This document shows, piece by piece, positions 49,582 through 61,666 of a DNA stretch of 64,000 bases (positions are counted from its first letter, which is position 1; each line of letters opens with the position of its first letter). The notes under the pieces are model-generated. The model was not told the DNA's origin. It ran no database searches and worked only from the letters and a program-made list of their open reading frames with translations. Position numbers and translations under genes: made by a program. The DNA is taken from NCBI RefSeq assembly GCF_000002995.4, contig NW_025062479.1, positions 8,609,721-8,673,720 on the forward strand. Reading direction: 5' to 3'. The DNA comes from Brugia malayi (taxonomy: Eukaryota > Nematoda > Chromadorea > Rhabditida > Onchocercidae).

Positions 49582-52324
49582 AAGCTATTTAATTGTTCCA
49601 CCATTTTGTCTTCTGCAAATATAATTTAGATTTTCTTTTGTAAATACACCTTTATTCAGATTAATGTATTATCATCGTGTTTTAAGTTGATTATATTAAA
49701 ATCGTTTTAAGCGAGACTGAATTGGAGTGCACAATCTTGAGAATCTGAAAGTTATGACTTCAAAATGAGATTTTCTCGTCTTGTTAGTGATGAATGAAAT
49801 TGTCTACTTACAAGTAATGGTACCGACTTTCTCTGTAGTAGATCCGTTATAATATCTGTGACATTTGTAGTAATGATTTTTATTTGGAGTAAATAGTTAT
49901 AACAGCATTTCTCACGATGCTAAACAGAGATGAATTTATGTGGACCTTCGAAATCACTGCCAATGTTTTTCGAATATTCTGACTATTGTCGAGGTTTTGG
50001 AGTAGAGAAATTCAAATAGGGACCAAAAGAGAACGATTATGTTGAACATTTCTTTCCAACCAAGAACTGTGCAACAGTTTCTTGAGGTCCCACTCATGTG
50101 GTTGAAAAATTTGCAGAGAGAGAGTCATAATTATGACTAAATCGTCTTTGTTTTTAATACTACAAAGTGTTGGTATTTCAGGTTTTAATAAAATTTTACA
50201 TGGTGGAATTGTAGTATACTATTTGTTACAATAGGAGATGCGATGTAAAGCAGGAAATAAACACAGTGCGCAAAAACAAAAACAGAGGAAGCACATCTAT
50301 GCTGTAGATTTAATGGAAATGAGAGCTTCGAAAAATGAAAATAAGGTTAGCAAATACACTGTCTCATTTTTATATTACATCTACGAACGGGTGTTATGGA
50401 GTAGAGATTTTATATTTTAAATGTCGGTGTTTTATTAGTTTACTGCATATGTATTATTTTATTTCAGATTATTTGCAGGCATAAATTGTTTCCTCATGAT
50501 GGCATTACTTTTAACATCATTTCAAAATTAAGGATGTTCAAATATTTGTCATGAAGTTTCAAATATTGCATAAATGTTAATAAATGATCAAAACTTTTAT
50601 TTTATTTAAGTTATATCCTTGACTTCATGAATTCGTGAAATTGGTTTTTTTATATAAGTTCTATAATGAAAGTTGGTTCATTTGTGCACAAAATATGTTT
50701 TAGATAGTGAATTTTTTGTGCTTATTCGTAAAATATTGCAAGATAATTTAGTACATATCAAAATGAATTCTTAAATTCACATATTTTACATGTTGTTTAG
50801 AAATGAATTTGTAATCTATATGCGATGCATTTTAATGTGCTGTGTCCAAATGTCAAGTTCACAAATTATTTCGAACACATAGATGTTTTTTTCGTGATTT
50901 ATTGAGTGTCATGCATTCATTTTTGTCACGTATATATTCGGCCAGCAATTTGTTTATAGCTCCTCAAGTTCTACAAAGTTTATGGTAAATCTGAAATATG
51001 CTAATAGGTTTTTGCCGTTTTGGAATCCAAGGAAAAATTAGTTTTTCAATTTGTGATCGCTATTTTTCAATTTTCAAATAATAGTAACTGTATTCTTTGT
51101 TAATGCTAAATTTGATAATGAAAGTTTAGTAGATATATTGTTTCCATCAAACATTGCCATATATTTGTTACCTAGACTGCATGAACGTTTCTAATGAGTA
51201 CATTTGATGACATACTATGGTTAACTTGTAATATCAGAAACATTTCTGTGCATTCTACCACATGTATACAAACGCAAAAAGGCAATGTCTACTATTACTC
51301 GAAGGTTAGAGTATTCCATCTTTGAATTATGATTAGCACTGCAAGCACTACTCATCCTTTATGTAATAGATAATGATAAGTAGTCCTAAAAAGATATTTT
51401 TAGAGAGATGCGAAATGAAACTGTTTTATTTGATGAATTTAACAATTTGCGTTCATTACCACTTAATGACTCAGCTATTTAAGAAAAGTAAGCTTATTTC
51501 ATTGTTATATTTCAGTTTAGAACTGCATTTGATCATTTCTCTGCAATTAGGATTAGCTTTTCAATTCTCAAGGAAAATTTTAATTCCTTTTGTTTATTTT
51601 TTAAGAAGAAAGTCATTTATTCTAAGATAAAATGGATTCCATAGATGAAAAAACGAATTTGAAGTTAGAAAACGAATTGAAAAATGATTCTTACTCATTA
51701 CTCCTTTTAGTATAAGTGTGATCTCATAATGTGATAACTTGAATTTCAAAAATGTTAAGGAAGCATATGAACATCGTTTATTTTTATTAAGTTCAATCAC
51801 AATTATTTTTTAGCAGATATATGATAAAATTAGCACAAAAAAATGATTAGGTCAGACACGTTTTTTTATTTTACTTCATTATCACTTCCTAAATACCTAT
51901 ATTTACTTTCATCTTTGTTACTTTACATATAAGATATGTCAAAATTTAGATTTGAATCTTTTTTAGAAATATTTGCAACAAAAAATGGATCCGATAATTT
52001 TACAGAACTTCATGAAGACTTTCTTATTTAAAATACTGATGGAACAAAACTGAATGCGAAATTTATTATTTACTTACGTGAAATAGAATTGTTCTTTACG
52101 TGTTTTGATTAAGGCACAACATAAAAATATTAAAAGAAATCCCTTAAACAAAAATAAAAATAAACTGATCAAACGCTGCCAGTATTATAGGCGTAAGAAA
52201 TGAAAAACGCTGAATCCTGTCACAAAAAATTTCATTTCCTGATGGGCATTTAAACAATAACGAAACTTAAAGACGGACTAGAGCAACAGCTGAACAGAAT
52301 TTAAAATAACTATTCTTGACGGAA
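49582..52324. other. Convergent intergenic region, nothing recognised
   Basis: It lies between the 3' ends of the kinase-like gene (+) and the transporter (-) and must hold both 3' UTRs. Frames at 50238-50420 and 51373-51630 are AT-driven and lack splice or family support. Confidence 0.55.
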
Positions 52325-55300
52325 TCAAAATACGTCTGATTGGCTGCAGGTAACTGCTGTCATGTCGCGATGCTTTCTTTCATTAAATCGCTGATCAGTC
52401 ATTGGCATTATTTGTTGCCTTTGTTTAGCTCGAGACATGAACAGTAATTCAATTTCTTCAATGTTGTAGCCCTTTGTCTCAGGTATGACAAAGTAGAAAA
52501 AGGTAAGAGCGATGCACGTTATGCCACCATAAATGAAAAATGCACCTAAAATGGCACTTGTTAAATGATGTCACTTTATTTTGCTAAATTTTCATGTATT
52601 TTAATTTAACCAAATTTAGTGAAAACATGATTTTTTACAACTTTTATACAGCACTTAAATTCCATCCTCCAAATCTATCAAATAATATATGAAAAATCAA
52701 AATTTCCTATTAACATCAAAAATTTTCGAATTGAAACAAATAAGAAACAACTAACCATATTTAGTAGCAGTTTGCGTAAGGGATAAAAATGTCAAAGAAA
52801 TAATCAAGTTAAATGTCCAATTGAAGCATGTTGACAATGCACAGCATGTACCTCGTGCCCAAAGTGGATAAAACTCTGCATTCAATACCCAAGGCATTGG
52901 AGCATAACCTGAAATGAAATTTCAGCATAAATCGCCTGCCATTTCATCACTGAAGAATTAAATGTCTTTTGAAGTAGAGAAGAAATAAGGTTACACGTAT
53001 TCAGGTATGCAAGGTTTGCACTAAATATCAAATATCTTCGTAAATATTAAACTAAATATCAAATATCTTCGTAAATATTTTCAATGATTTTACAAACTTT
53101 AGATTCAAATTCTTAAAAAATGAATTATGTCCTTTCAAATAATTTAAAATGAATGGGCACTCATAAGATTCATTTTTAACCGAACATGCCAGATGATTAC
53201 AATATGATGATTAAGTATATTTATGATTGATTCGAAATGTCCAGATAAGCTCTTGATGTCTCAGAATCACTCAAAGCATTTATCTATATTTTTGTTACTG
53301 ACATTTGGTTCAAAAAACAACTTTTTCTTCTTTTATGAGTTTTGGAATTCACAGAAAAGTATACCAATAGAAAAGAATGCCAGGTAGACTACCATAACAG
53401 CGATTGGTATAAATGCATATTTTGACGGACAGAATGAATTTGCCCATTTGGTCGTTGTTGTGTTACTGTTTTCGCATGGCCCAGTTAGCGATCGCTCGGG
53501 AGATTTGCGTGAATACGGTAAACAGTAGCTGCAATGAATTTGCACTAATTTTAAGGTCGAAATTGTCGATAAACTTATATATTGCTGCTTGATTTTTTGG
53601 ACAACCTTAGAATGATAAATTAAAATTGTATTAAAGAATATGTTGAGGTTTATAGTTAAATTTTAATTGGGCCAAGAAAAATAAAAATTAAAAAAAGACC
53701 CTTTAGGTGAGTCGAGACTTGGTTGACAAAAACCGCATTTTTCATCAGTAACACAATGATCGCAGTTACTGCAAATTATTATTATTTGAAAGAAACAAGT
53801 TAAAACTGAAATTATTTAAATGATTTTGTACTACAATAGAATGTTTGAGAAGTTTAGAACTTGAAAGATTTTTACTTTTATTGTTATAGTATACTGGAAT
53901 TCAAAATATTATTTATCATTAAATTTAATTTTTGAAAAAAACCTTAACACTTGACACTGCATATAATGATCCACGGAAGTGTCGACAGAAATGCTTTTTG
54001 GATCTAGCGAAGCCGGTGAATCAAGGTTTATTAATAGAAAAGCAGCTCCCATAGCAAATAATGCAAATATCACGCCAGTCATTGATATGAACAAGAGTAG
54101 CCGACGTCCAATACGTTCTATTAGATACATTGGCACAAATGTGGCCAAAAAATTGACGCCTGAAATAGTTAGTTTTAAAGATTTAAAATATACTTTGTGG
54201 ACCCGTTGTGAAACTATTTTTATATTTGTTCAATATTTTTATATTTGTTCAAAACAGTATTATTTTCTTAACAAATACTACATACATTTTAATGCAGTTT
54301 ATTTCTGTTATAACTACTTACTTGAAATGCCAGCCGAAATCCAGATAGCTGTATGTGGATCCTGAATACCAGCTGATTGAATTATCGTACCCGTATAATA
54401 CCTTAAGTTGTTTTTGTTTATATTTACAAAAATAATGACTATAATTTTGATTTTTTGCCTTGTAAAACGATCATTTTAGCAAGTCATTATTTCAATATAA
54501 CTATAAATTCAACCGTTTCGAAATATCGAATTTTGAGCCGCAAACTCAGTATGTAAAACTAACATAATGGTGTTAATTCCAGAAAGCTGTTGAAAGGCTT
54601 GCAAAGAACATCCAATAATAAGCGCTTTCCGAACATGTGGTGTCGTTAATATTCGTCCAAGCAACATCGACTCTACAATTCTTTTATTTTAATTTGTTAG
54701 AGAACTTAGTAAGTGACGTCACTATGCTACTAACATGTTGTAATTTCAACTCATATGAATCAATCAGAATTAATAAGACTAATAATATCTCTAAGCTGAT
54801 TAATAATGAAATAGGTAGTGATGCGGGTATGACACCAAATCAGTAATACAGTTATGCAAAAGAATAGCTGATAAATAAGAAATATTTCTAAGCAGAAATT
54901 CAAATAAATTAAATTTATAAGTAAACAATGTACCACCGACGGCTTCCTTGGCTTTCTTTTCACTTTCCAGTGATTCCGCATTTTCAGAAACTTCGTAGGC
55001 TATCCAGTCCTCATATCCATTATAGATTTTGCTCAAAACCTACACTCGTTCTTTTTCAACATAGTTCAGTGATTACAAATATTGATAAGAGTAAGACCTG
55101 AGTGTCGAGAAAAGCAATTGGGATATTTTGATGCCAGGAGAATTTTAACCTAATTCTTTAAAAAATATTTAAAATGAAAACTAATCTGAATATGCCTTAA
55201 CCAAGATAATTTAAAAGAAAAATTTTTAGAAGCAAGATATATATATATATCGGGAAAATTCGAAGAAAATAACCTTGCAGGCTTCTTCTTTCTGTTCCAT

Positions 55301-56482
55301 TTTATATAACCATCGGGGACTCTCTGGCAGAAACAAAAAGCCTATGAATTGTATTATACCTGGCAAAGCAGCAAATGCGAATATTAAACGCCAACCAATA
55401 TTCACTGGGTCAATGTATGAGAATCCACCTTAATTATAAATTTTAAAGCAATCTTTTTTATCAAACTTCAAGGAATACTTCGTTTTTAGAATAGAGCTTC
55501 AAATGAACATACACTAGCTGTTTCTTTTTTTAATGATAAATTAGAGTACATCATTTTGACAACATATTCATACTGAATGTTTCTATCAGAAATTCCAAAA
55601 TTTCAAAAGGAATTAAGCAAACCAGCGATAAGATTGGAAGCCATTAAGCCAAAAGTGATCATTAGCTGAAAACCAGTCAGTAGAATGCCACGGATATGTA
55701 GAGGAGATGCTTCACCAACATAAATTGGTACTATCATTGATGCAAATCCTAAAAAATAGTGTTATCCACTAAGTACCAATAATTCAGTTACGCAAGTAAA
55801 AATTCAAAAATAAGTTACCAATAGCAAAACCGAGCAAAAATCTTCCAATAAGCAACGTTATTTTTTCTGGAGCTAATGCACAAATAGCTGCACCAATCAC
55901 AAATACAACACTGGAAGACAAGATAATTTTTTTTCTTCCGAAATGATCAGATGCTGGACCAGCAAATAATGAACCGATCGCAGCAGTACCTGAAATAATC
56001 TTGGCTAATATTCTAGTATTACAAATATCAAAACTTTTCATGTAACTTATATCATCGAAACTAAAATGATATTTAGCGTTAGGTGTTAAGAAGTGTCGAG
56101 GTGCCAAGGTTAATTTTCCATGATATCTAGTCTTACGATTAACCTTTCTAAAATTCTCAATATATTCTGTTGATAGATTTAAGTTTAATTCAGTCAATTT
56201 GAGGAATGAACAATAGATGATGTTACAGTAGTAATTTAAAATGAGAATAAGAAGAAATAAAATACCTGGTGTTATACTGACGATTAGTTCCTTCCAAAGT
56301 GTGCTCATTGGCCTCATACCAACATTATGTTCCACATAAAGCATCGTACTTGAAACAATACCGGTATCATAGCCGAATAAAAAACCACCAATTACAGCCA
56401 TAAATGCTAGTAAATAAACGAAAATGCCAAGTTTTGGCCGTGTGGTTGGTTTACGACTAGAAGAATTTTGAGCTGCGCTCAT
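52325..56482 (-). CDS. hmit-1: Proton/myo-inositol cotransporter, SLC2A13 (HMIT) type
   Basis: Twelve exons on the minus strand join in phase: 56482-56266, 55989-55819, 55748-55623, 55428-55274, 55039-54934, 54672-54564, 54401-54322, 54159-53943, 53768-53700, 53528-53365, 52908-52756 and 52545-52325, giving 595 residues (human SLC2A13 is 648). It imports myo-inositol with protons at the plasma membrane. The major-facilitator sugar-transporter signatures are present: GYDTG (38-42), DHFGRK (87-92), LPESPRW (205-211), QQLSGIN before helix 7, ERIGRR (336-341), PMPW (475-478) and PETKG (544-548). What separates it from ordinary GLUTs is the long external loop before helix 10 with CDHC and CGFC (396-408) and further cysteines, as in HMIT. 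C. elegans has three hmit-1 paralogues; which one this matches cannot be told here. The start follows an acceptor 6 bases upstream. Confidence 0.93.
53024..53080. repeat. 28-bp direct tandem duplication in a transporter intron
   Basis: AACTAAATATCAAATATCTTC and the following bases occur twice in a row in the intron between the exons at 53365 and 52908. No function is apparent. Confidence 0.8.
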
Positions 56483-56493
56483 TTTTATCTGCA
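56483..56493 (-). promoter_or_regulatory. Probable trans-splice acceptor of the transporter gene
   Basis: On the minus strand TTTGCAG precedes ATAAAA and the ATG at 56482 by six bases. The short leader and absence of an upstream coding exon suggest spliced-leader addition. Confidence 0.5.
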
Positions 56494-57043
56494 AAATTAA
56501 AATTAACGGATCTGAGATATCACAAAATACTCCAAAAATAATGGATAAGACGAAAATGTCTATAATCTGACCAAGCCAGTTTCCATTGTTCCTATATTTT
56601 AATAATAATCGTTTTATGATTCACTACAATAATTTGCAAAAATGCATGAATGCGGTTTTTTTCTAATTTATGGTCATATTATAGAACATAATTTGTTAAC
56701 TTGCATCACTAATCTAGAGCCAGTCCTTTTAAAGTGAACTTTGTTTCGAACTTTTAATTGTTGTAAATTACAACTATGCTGTTGAAATTGGACAAATTCA
56801 CGAAAAGTGTAACAGAAATTGTTGAATAGAGCCATTGGAAAAAAAATCTATGCACAGCCAAGAAATGCTTAATCACATGCTTACTGAATCTAGAATGTTT
56901 TATTGGTTATTATTATATCGTAATTTTGAAATTTGTACTACTAAACTCGTCGGTAAGTAAACTCGAAGTGATTGCTTAGGATTTCACTTACTCCAAGATA
57001 GCATTTTTAAAATTTAATAAAATTCTACACGTGTGAAATAGAC

Positions 57044-57113
57044 GGCTTCTTTGAAGAAAAAGGAAAACAAATTAAAAGTAAGATTTGCTTTTGTCTTTTT
57101 CTTCAACGAAGCC
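57044..57113. ncRNA. Pre-miRNA-like 70-nt hairpin (candidate)
   Basis: Left arm starts GGCTTCTTTGAAGAAAAAG. The right arm's reverse complement is GGCTTCGTTGAAGAAAAAG, one mismatch in 19, and pairing continues with small bulges to an 8-10 base loop around 57076. Size, bulges and an intergenic position fit a microRNA precursor. A small inverted-repeat element is the main alternative. Strand cannot be decided. Confidence 0.35.
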
Positions 57114-57760
57114 TTTTAACTTCTGTCTCTATAAATTATTGAGAAGTATCTTGCTGCGGTTATATTATCATATCTAACTTGAATTGCATGTTAAGTTCTT
57201 TTATTTTTGCAACTTCAGTTAATTGGTGTTTAATTTTTCTTGATAGTTTCTATTACGCAGTTAAAATATGATGGATAAAATGAAACAGTATTTAAGGTTT
57301 CGTTGATATGATTTCGACACAACATAAGCAATACAGAGAGGAAAAAAAAGTTATCTTGATAGACTGGAAAAATTAACGCTGTTGGAAATGCATATCGTAA
57401 TGTTATTATTTTTCACTAAAGAACTATTTCAACAAGCAATTAGGCCGTTACAAAATTACTTCAGAAAGGCACAAGATCTAAGATTCATTTCAAACTCGGT
57501 TGAAATGATAATTATAATTAATAAAAGAAAAATGGAAAAAGTTGTGGCATACAGTTTAAAACAGATTTTTTTCATGCCAATCCTTGAAATCCAAAGTAAT
57601 TGTTTGGACTTTTTTTTGAGTAAAAATGTTGTAGCAAATTTGCTTGAAAACAATGAAACAGTTTGTCTATTGGGTAGAAATCTTTTATGAATCAACTTAA
57701 CAATGCTTTCTTTATAAATGCTTTTCTAATAAATCAAAAAAAGTACCGTAGTTCAGGCGA

Positions 57761-57968
57761 TTAATAGCTTAAATTTGAAATTTGAACCATCCTATGTGAT
57801 AGAATAATCATTGAAGGAGAACAAGGTACTGTAGCATATTTCATAACCGTAGTAGGAAAGATGTGGGAGTGAGCTTTTGCTAAATTTGTTATCCAGATTG
57901 AAATGAAAACAAAAATCAGGAAGAATGCGATATTTATTGCAAGTCCCGTATCTTCCTTGGCTGCCACC
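57761..57968 (-). other. Exon-like segment encoding one hydrophobic helix, unassigned
   Basis: After a minus-strand acceptor TTCTACAG (exon would start at 57968), one frame reads VAAKEDTG then a membrane-helix-like INIAFFLIFVFISIWI and continues to a stop near 57764. A second frame is also open. It could be the last exon of a membrane protein whose other exons lie at 61464-61663 and 62595-62780, but phases do not prove it. Confidence 0.22.
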
Positions 57969-60677
57969 CTGTAGAATTATGATCAAATACAATGTTTCTG
58001 ATCCTATTTATCATAAAATAAACCAAGATTGGACCGCCCCTTTTTACTAATTACGGCAACGGAACGATAGCATAGTGATGTAAGACGTGATAGCAGGACA
58101 GAAAATCTATTTGCATTCCCCGAATTCATATGAAACGGGTTATTTTCTCTATGCCCTTTAAGTGAACAAACAGAACATCAAACATCTCATGTTATCGATT
58201 TTCACTGAATATAAAAAAGAAATCTGTTCAATGTTTTATCAACACCAGTAATTTATGGGTAGCATTTGAAGAAAAGATCAATCAAAATGAATATCAAAAT
58301 ATTTCTTGAAGTAGTAAAAAACTTCATTCCCTAACAACTTTACACAAAAGCAGAACATCAACATATGTCACATGACTAAAATGTTAGAATCTTGGCATAC
58401 ATATGAAAACTTCGTCGTTTCTGAACACGGAAATCGATTTTGATTTTCTATAATAAGTGCAAATAATTACAGTAGAAGAAGGAAGAGGAAGGAATTGACC
58501 TACTCTTTAGTCTTTTAGTCGAGGACAAAACCTTTGATACTTCAAAACCTCGCCATGAAATTCATTCGATCTTTGATCAGGTTGTGGCTGTGATATCAGC
58601 AATATGTTTTACTATAGAAATAACGGGACAGCCAAATGATTATAGCTCATAATATTTGATTTAATTACTTAACACCTATAATGTAGATATTAAATAATTA
58701 CATTACACAAGTAAGTATTAATTGCTTAGACAGAATTCCTTATTATCCACAAATGCCAAGTGTTGCTTTTGTAATACGCTAAATGGCTACAGTATGCAAA
58801 TTGTTAAAAAAAACAATTTCATTTAGTGTTCTACATATTTCCTGTCGATCAACTCCATTTGTTCACTACTTTCTTCTTATTAGTTATGCTAGTTGTTTTC
58901 TGAAATTCTATTTTTGAGAATTATTCTTTATTTTTACTGCATTTATCCTTATTGTTATAAATTCACCTTTATATTCAAAAAAAAAAGGAAAAAAATGTTT
59001 TCATACTTACTGTAAATTTTTACACTCATTGTAAATGAAGGGACAATGTCTTTTTTTGTGTTTTTAATTATGTGGAGGTAAATTTGGAAAGGTTTAAGGG
59101 AAAACAAAACTTTCAAAGTCTGGTATTACCAAAAAGTGACAGGAATGAATTTCTATTTATGAAAAAAGTGGGAAAATGAAAAAGTAGTAAAAGCATTACA
59201 AGTTTTAATATCATTTGCATTATAACTAATTCAAATTAAATTAAGAGCATAACTTTAGGAGAGATTATATTGAAATAAAAGTTTAAATATCAAGGAGAGA
59301 ATATGGTATTTCATTAGACATTACAATTTTTCTTCAGTAAAAATATTCTAATTTGAATTTTAAACGAAATTCTGTTTAGTTTATGATAAACTCTATTTAA
59401 ATGAAACTCTATTTCTTGATGGTTTTCTTAATATTTCAATACTTTCCCCATTGTATGAAGTTAAACTATCATGCAACTAACTGCTGCTAAACTTAAATTA
59501 GCTTATAAGGATGGATCTTCCAGTATATTTTTTGATTGTCACATATCACTGACGTTTTAGTAACAGTATGGTTCTCATTCCTCAATCGCAAAATTTAAAT
59601 CATTCTTTTATCAGATGTATCTGTTTATTTATTTTACTTTAATTTTTTTTTTTTTTGGTTCGATGTAGCCTTGAAATGGACCTCACTTTTAGATTCATTT
59701 TCAAGCAATATTGAATTCAAAAAATATTTGACATCAATTGTAATATTACATCTCGAATTGCACTCTTCAAAAGAAAATTTCCATGTAAGTGAAAAGCTTT
59801 GACAAAATCTGAAAAAACAGTTGTGTTACTTTTCATAATTACTAGAATTTTTGAAATTTGACAATCCCGAAAAATGAATCTGACAGTTCATATCAGAGTT
59901 AAAAGTTTTAAAGTTTACTTGAAATTCCTAGTACATAATTTTTCGACAGACAATAATAAGTATGGAGTTCCAGGAAAAATCTTACAGCTTCAAAAAAATT
60001 ATTTTAAATAATTAGTAGGAAAATAGTACGGAGAGCATTTCAAATCGATCAGTCTTTAATTACTATGGATCTACGCCATAAAGTTGGTAGTCATCAGATT
60101 TCTTATTTACCATCTGATCTTTTTAATCTAGAATGAATCAACCAGCTATGTTTAACCAGAAATGTTTTTTTTTTTCTTTTTCTTATTAAACTTGCTTATT
60201 TACTTTTTATAATAAAATCATATTTGTTGTTTGAATGGAATTCAAAATAAAGCAATCAGTTTATGTATTCATTTTTATAGGCTGATTTAATGTTTTGAGA
60301 CTAGTACATTTAGATATATTGTTGTAATCTCATATTTTACCATTAATGGAACTATGAGATGTAAGTGCTATTTGTCTGAATTATTGAATCATAATTAGTT
60401 TATGGCTTTGGCAGTGAAATAACTAAAAACCGAATGTTCTTCATTTTGGAATAAGAAAGTTCAAAATTTAAACCACCAAATTACTCCATCAGAACAATAA
60501 AGCTACTTCGGTGATTAAGTCATCTTTACAAGATTAAAATGTTTGTCCTGTTCATTGAAAGAAACTTTCTTTGAAACATTTTATTTCACTTCGTTTTAAA
60601 AATTCCCAGTTGATTTCACTCTACGGTAAAGGCTGATGGCATCAATATTTATTTGTTCTTTACAGCTATCAACAACG

Positions 60678-61290
60678 ATGGCAATACCAAACAGCAAAAA
60701 TATTTGTGTAAGCCCTTTTCATAATATCCTGCAAACTCTTTCCTTTTCTCTTTTATTCTCTTTTGATATGATTGGCCTTCCAAAATAACAATGAACAAAA
60801 TGTATCGTATGACCAGATTATATCAATTATTGCTTCATAGAAAAAATTATGATTCTGTAAGACAATGATTTCTGATTTGATAAAATAGTCTTTATAAACT
60901 GTGTAATCTTAAAAGTACTGAAGCGAAGTACGAGTAAAAATAAAGTGCTAAAATTTTATAGCTAGAACGAACATTTCTAAAAATAATAGTGAATTTATTT
61001 CATTTGGTAAACATATTGGTGCTCAAACTTCAGTTCTCCATTTTCTCTTTAGAAAAGAAAAAAGACACTGTATTTTTATTTACTACCAGAAATTCATGCT
61101 TATTTCTTGCTAAAAAATGTGAACAAATCTTAGCGTATGTGGAGACTGTGATCCTATTGAAAAAGATAATACTGTAGAAGTGGAATCTGAACAAAGGGGA
61201 AGACGGTATGAGATGGAAGAAGTTAAACCTATGGTAAATGGGATAGGCAAAGAACTTAAGTCTAATCTCGTAGGATTACGTAAGAAATAA
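60678..61290 (+). CDS. Possible small plus-strand gene, unrecognised
   Basis: TTTACAG then ATGGCAATACC at 60678 gives ten codons up to a donor TGT|GTAAGC at 60707. Downstream, after an acceptor at 61133, a charged frame reads VCGDCDPIEKDNTVEVESE and continues to a stop at 61288-61290 (or a donor AC|GTAAGA at 61280). The two pieces do not join in phase directly, so an intermediate exon is missing or one piece is false. No family was recognised. Confidence 0.22.
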
Positions 61291-61463
61291 GTGGAACTTG
61301 TGAAATCCAATAAACCATGCAATTTCTCTATCCAATTCGAAATTTCAGGTTCCTTCAGTTCATAAATGAAAAACTTCCATAAAATAAAATCCGAGGAAAG
61401 TCATCGCCGCATGTAAGTTGAATCAGAAAACCTCGAACAATTGTAAAGAGACTGTTGCATTAC

Positions 61464-61663
61464 CTGCGGCCAGGGATAAATAATCCAAAATGAATCATTG
61501 ATAGCATAAACAGTACTTCGATTAAATGAAAACATCGGATTCGGTACTAGACTTTTTATAAATGCATAGTACATTCGACGTTCATCATTATTAGTTTGGT
61601 AAATGCTATGTTGAACGAGATTCCGCTGATCAACCAGTATGAAATATTCAAAACCAGCAAACA
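61464..61663 (-). other. Exon-like segment on the minus strand, unrecognised
   Basis: Between a GTGAAG acceptor side (61664) and a donor CAG|GTAATG (61463), one frame gives 66 residues including FAGFEYFILVDQRN, SLVPNPMFSFNRSTVYA and FWIIYPWPQ. The amino-acid mix is protein-like rather than AT-driven. I do not recognise the family, and no start or partner exons are secure. Confidence 0.35.
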
Positions 61664-61666
61664 CTT

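Larger units (their letters stand above)
56494..60660. other. Intergenic, mostly featureless, with one strong hairpin and one exon-like piece
   Basis: The upstream flank of the transporter. Apart from the hairpin at 57044-57113 and the minus-strand exon-like segment near 57790-57968, no gene, RNA or repeat family was recognised. The frame at 57382-57690 (102 codons) lacks a domain or splice signals. Confidence 0.5.

Noticed and set aside
55784..56494. Single long minus-strand frame of 236 codons at the transporter start
   Set aside because: It reads through the first intron (56265-55990). The true protein uses exons 56482-56266 and 55989-55819; the middle part is not transporter-like.
57382..57690. 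102-codon plus-strand open frame
   Set aside because: Composition-driven, overlapped by an open minus frame, with no domain, acceptor or partner exon.
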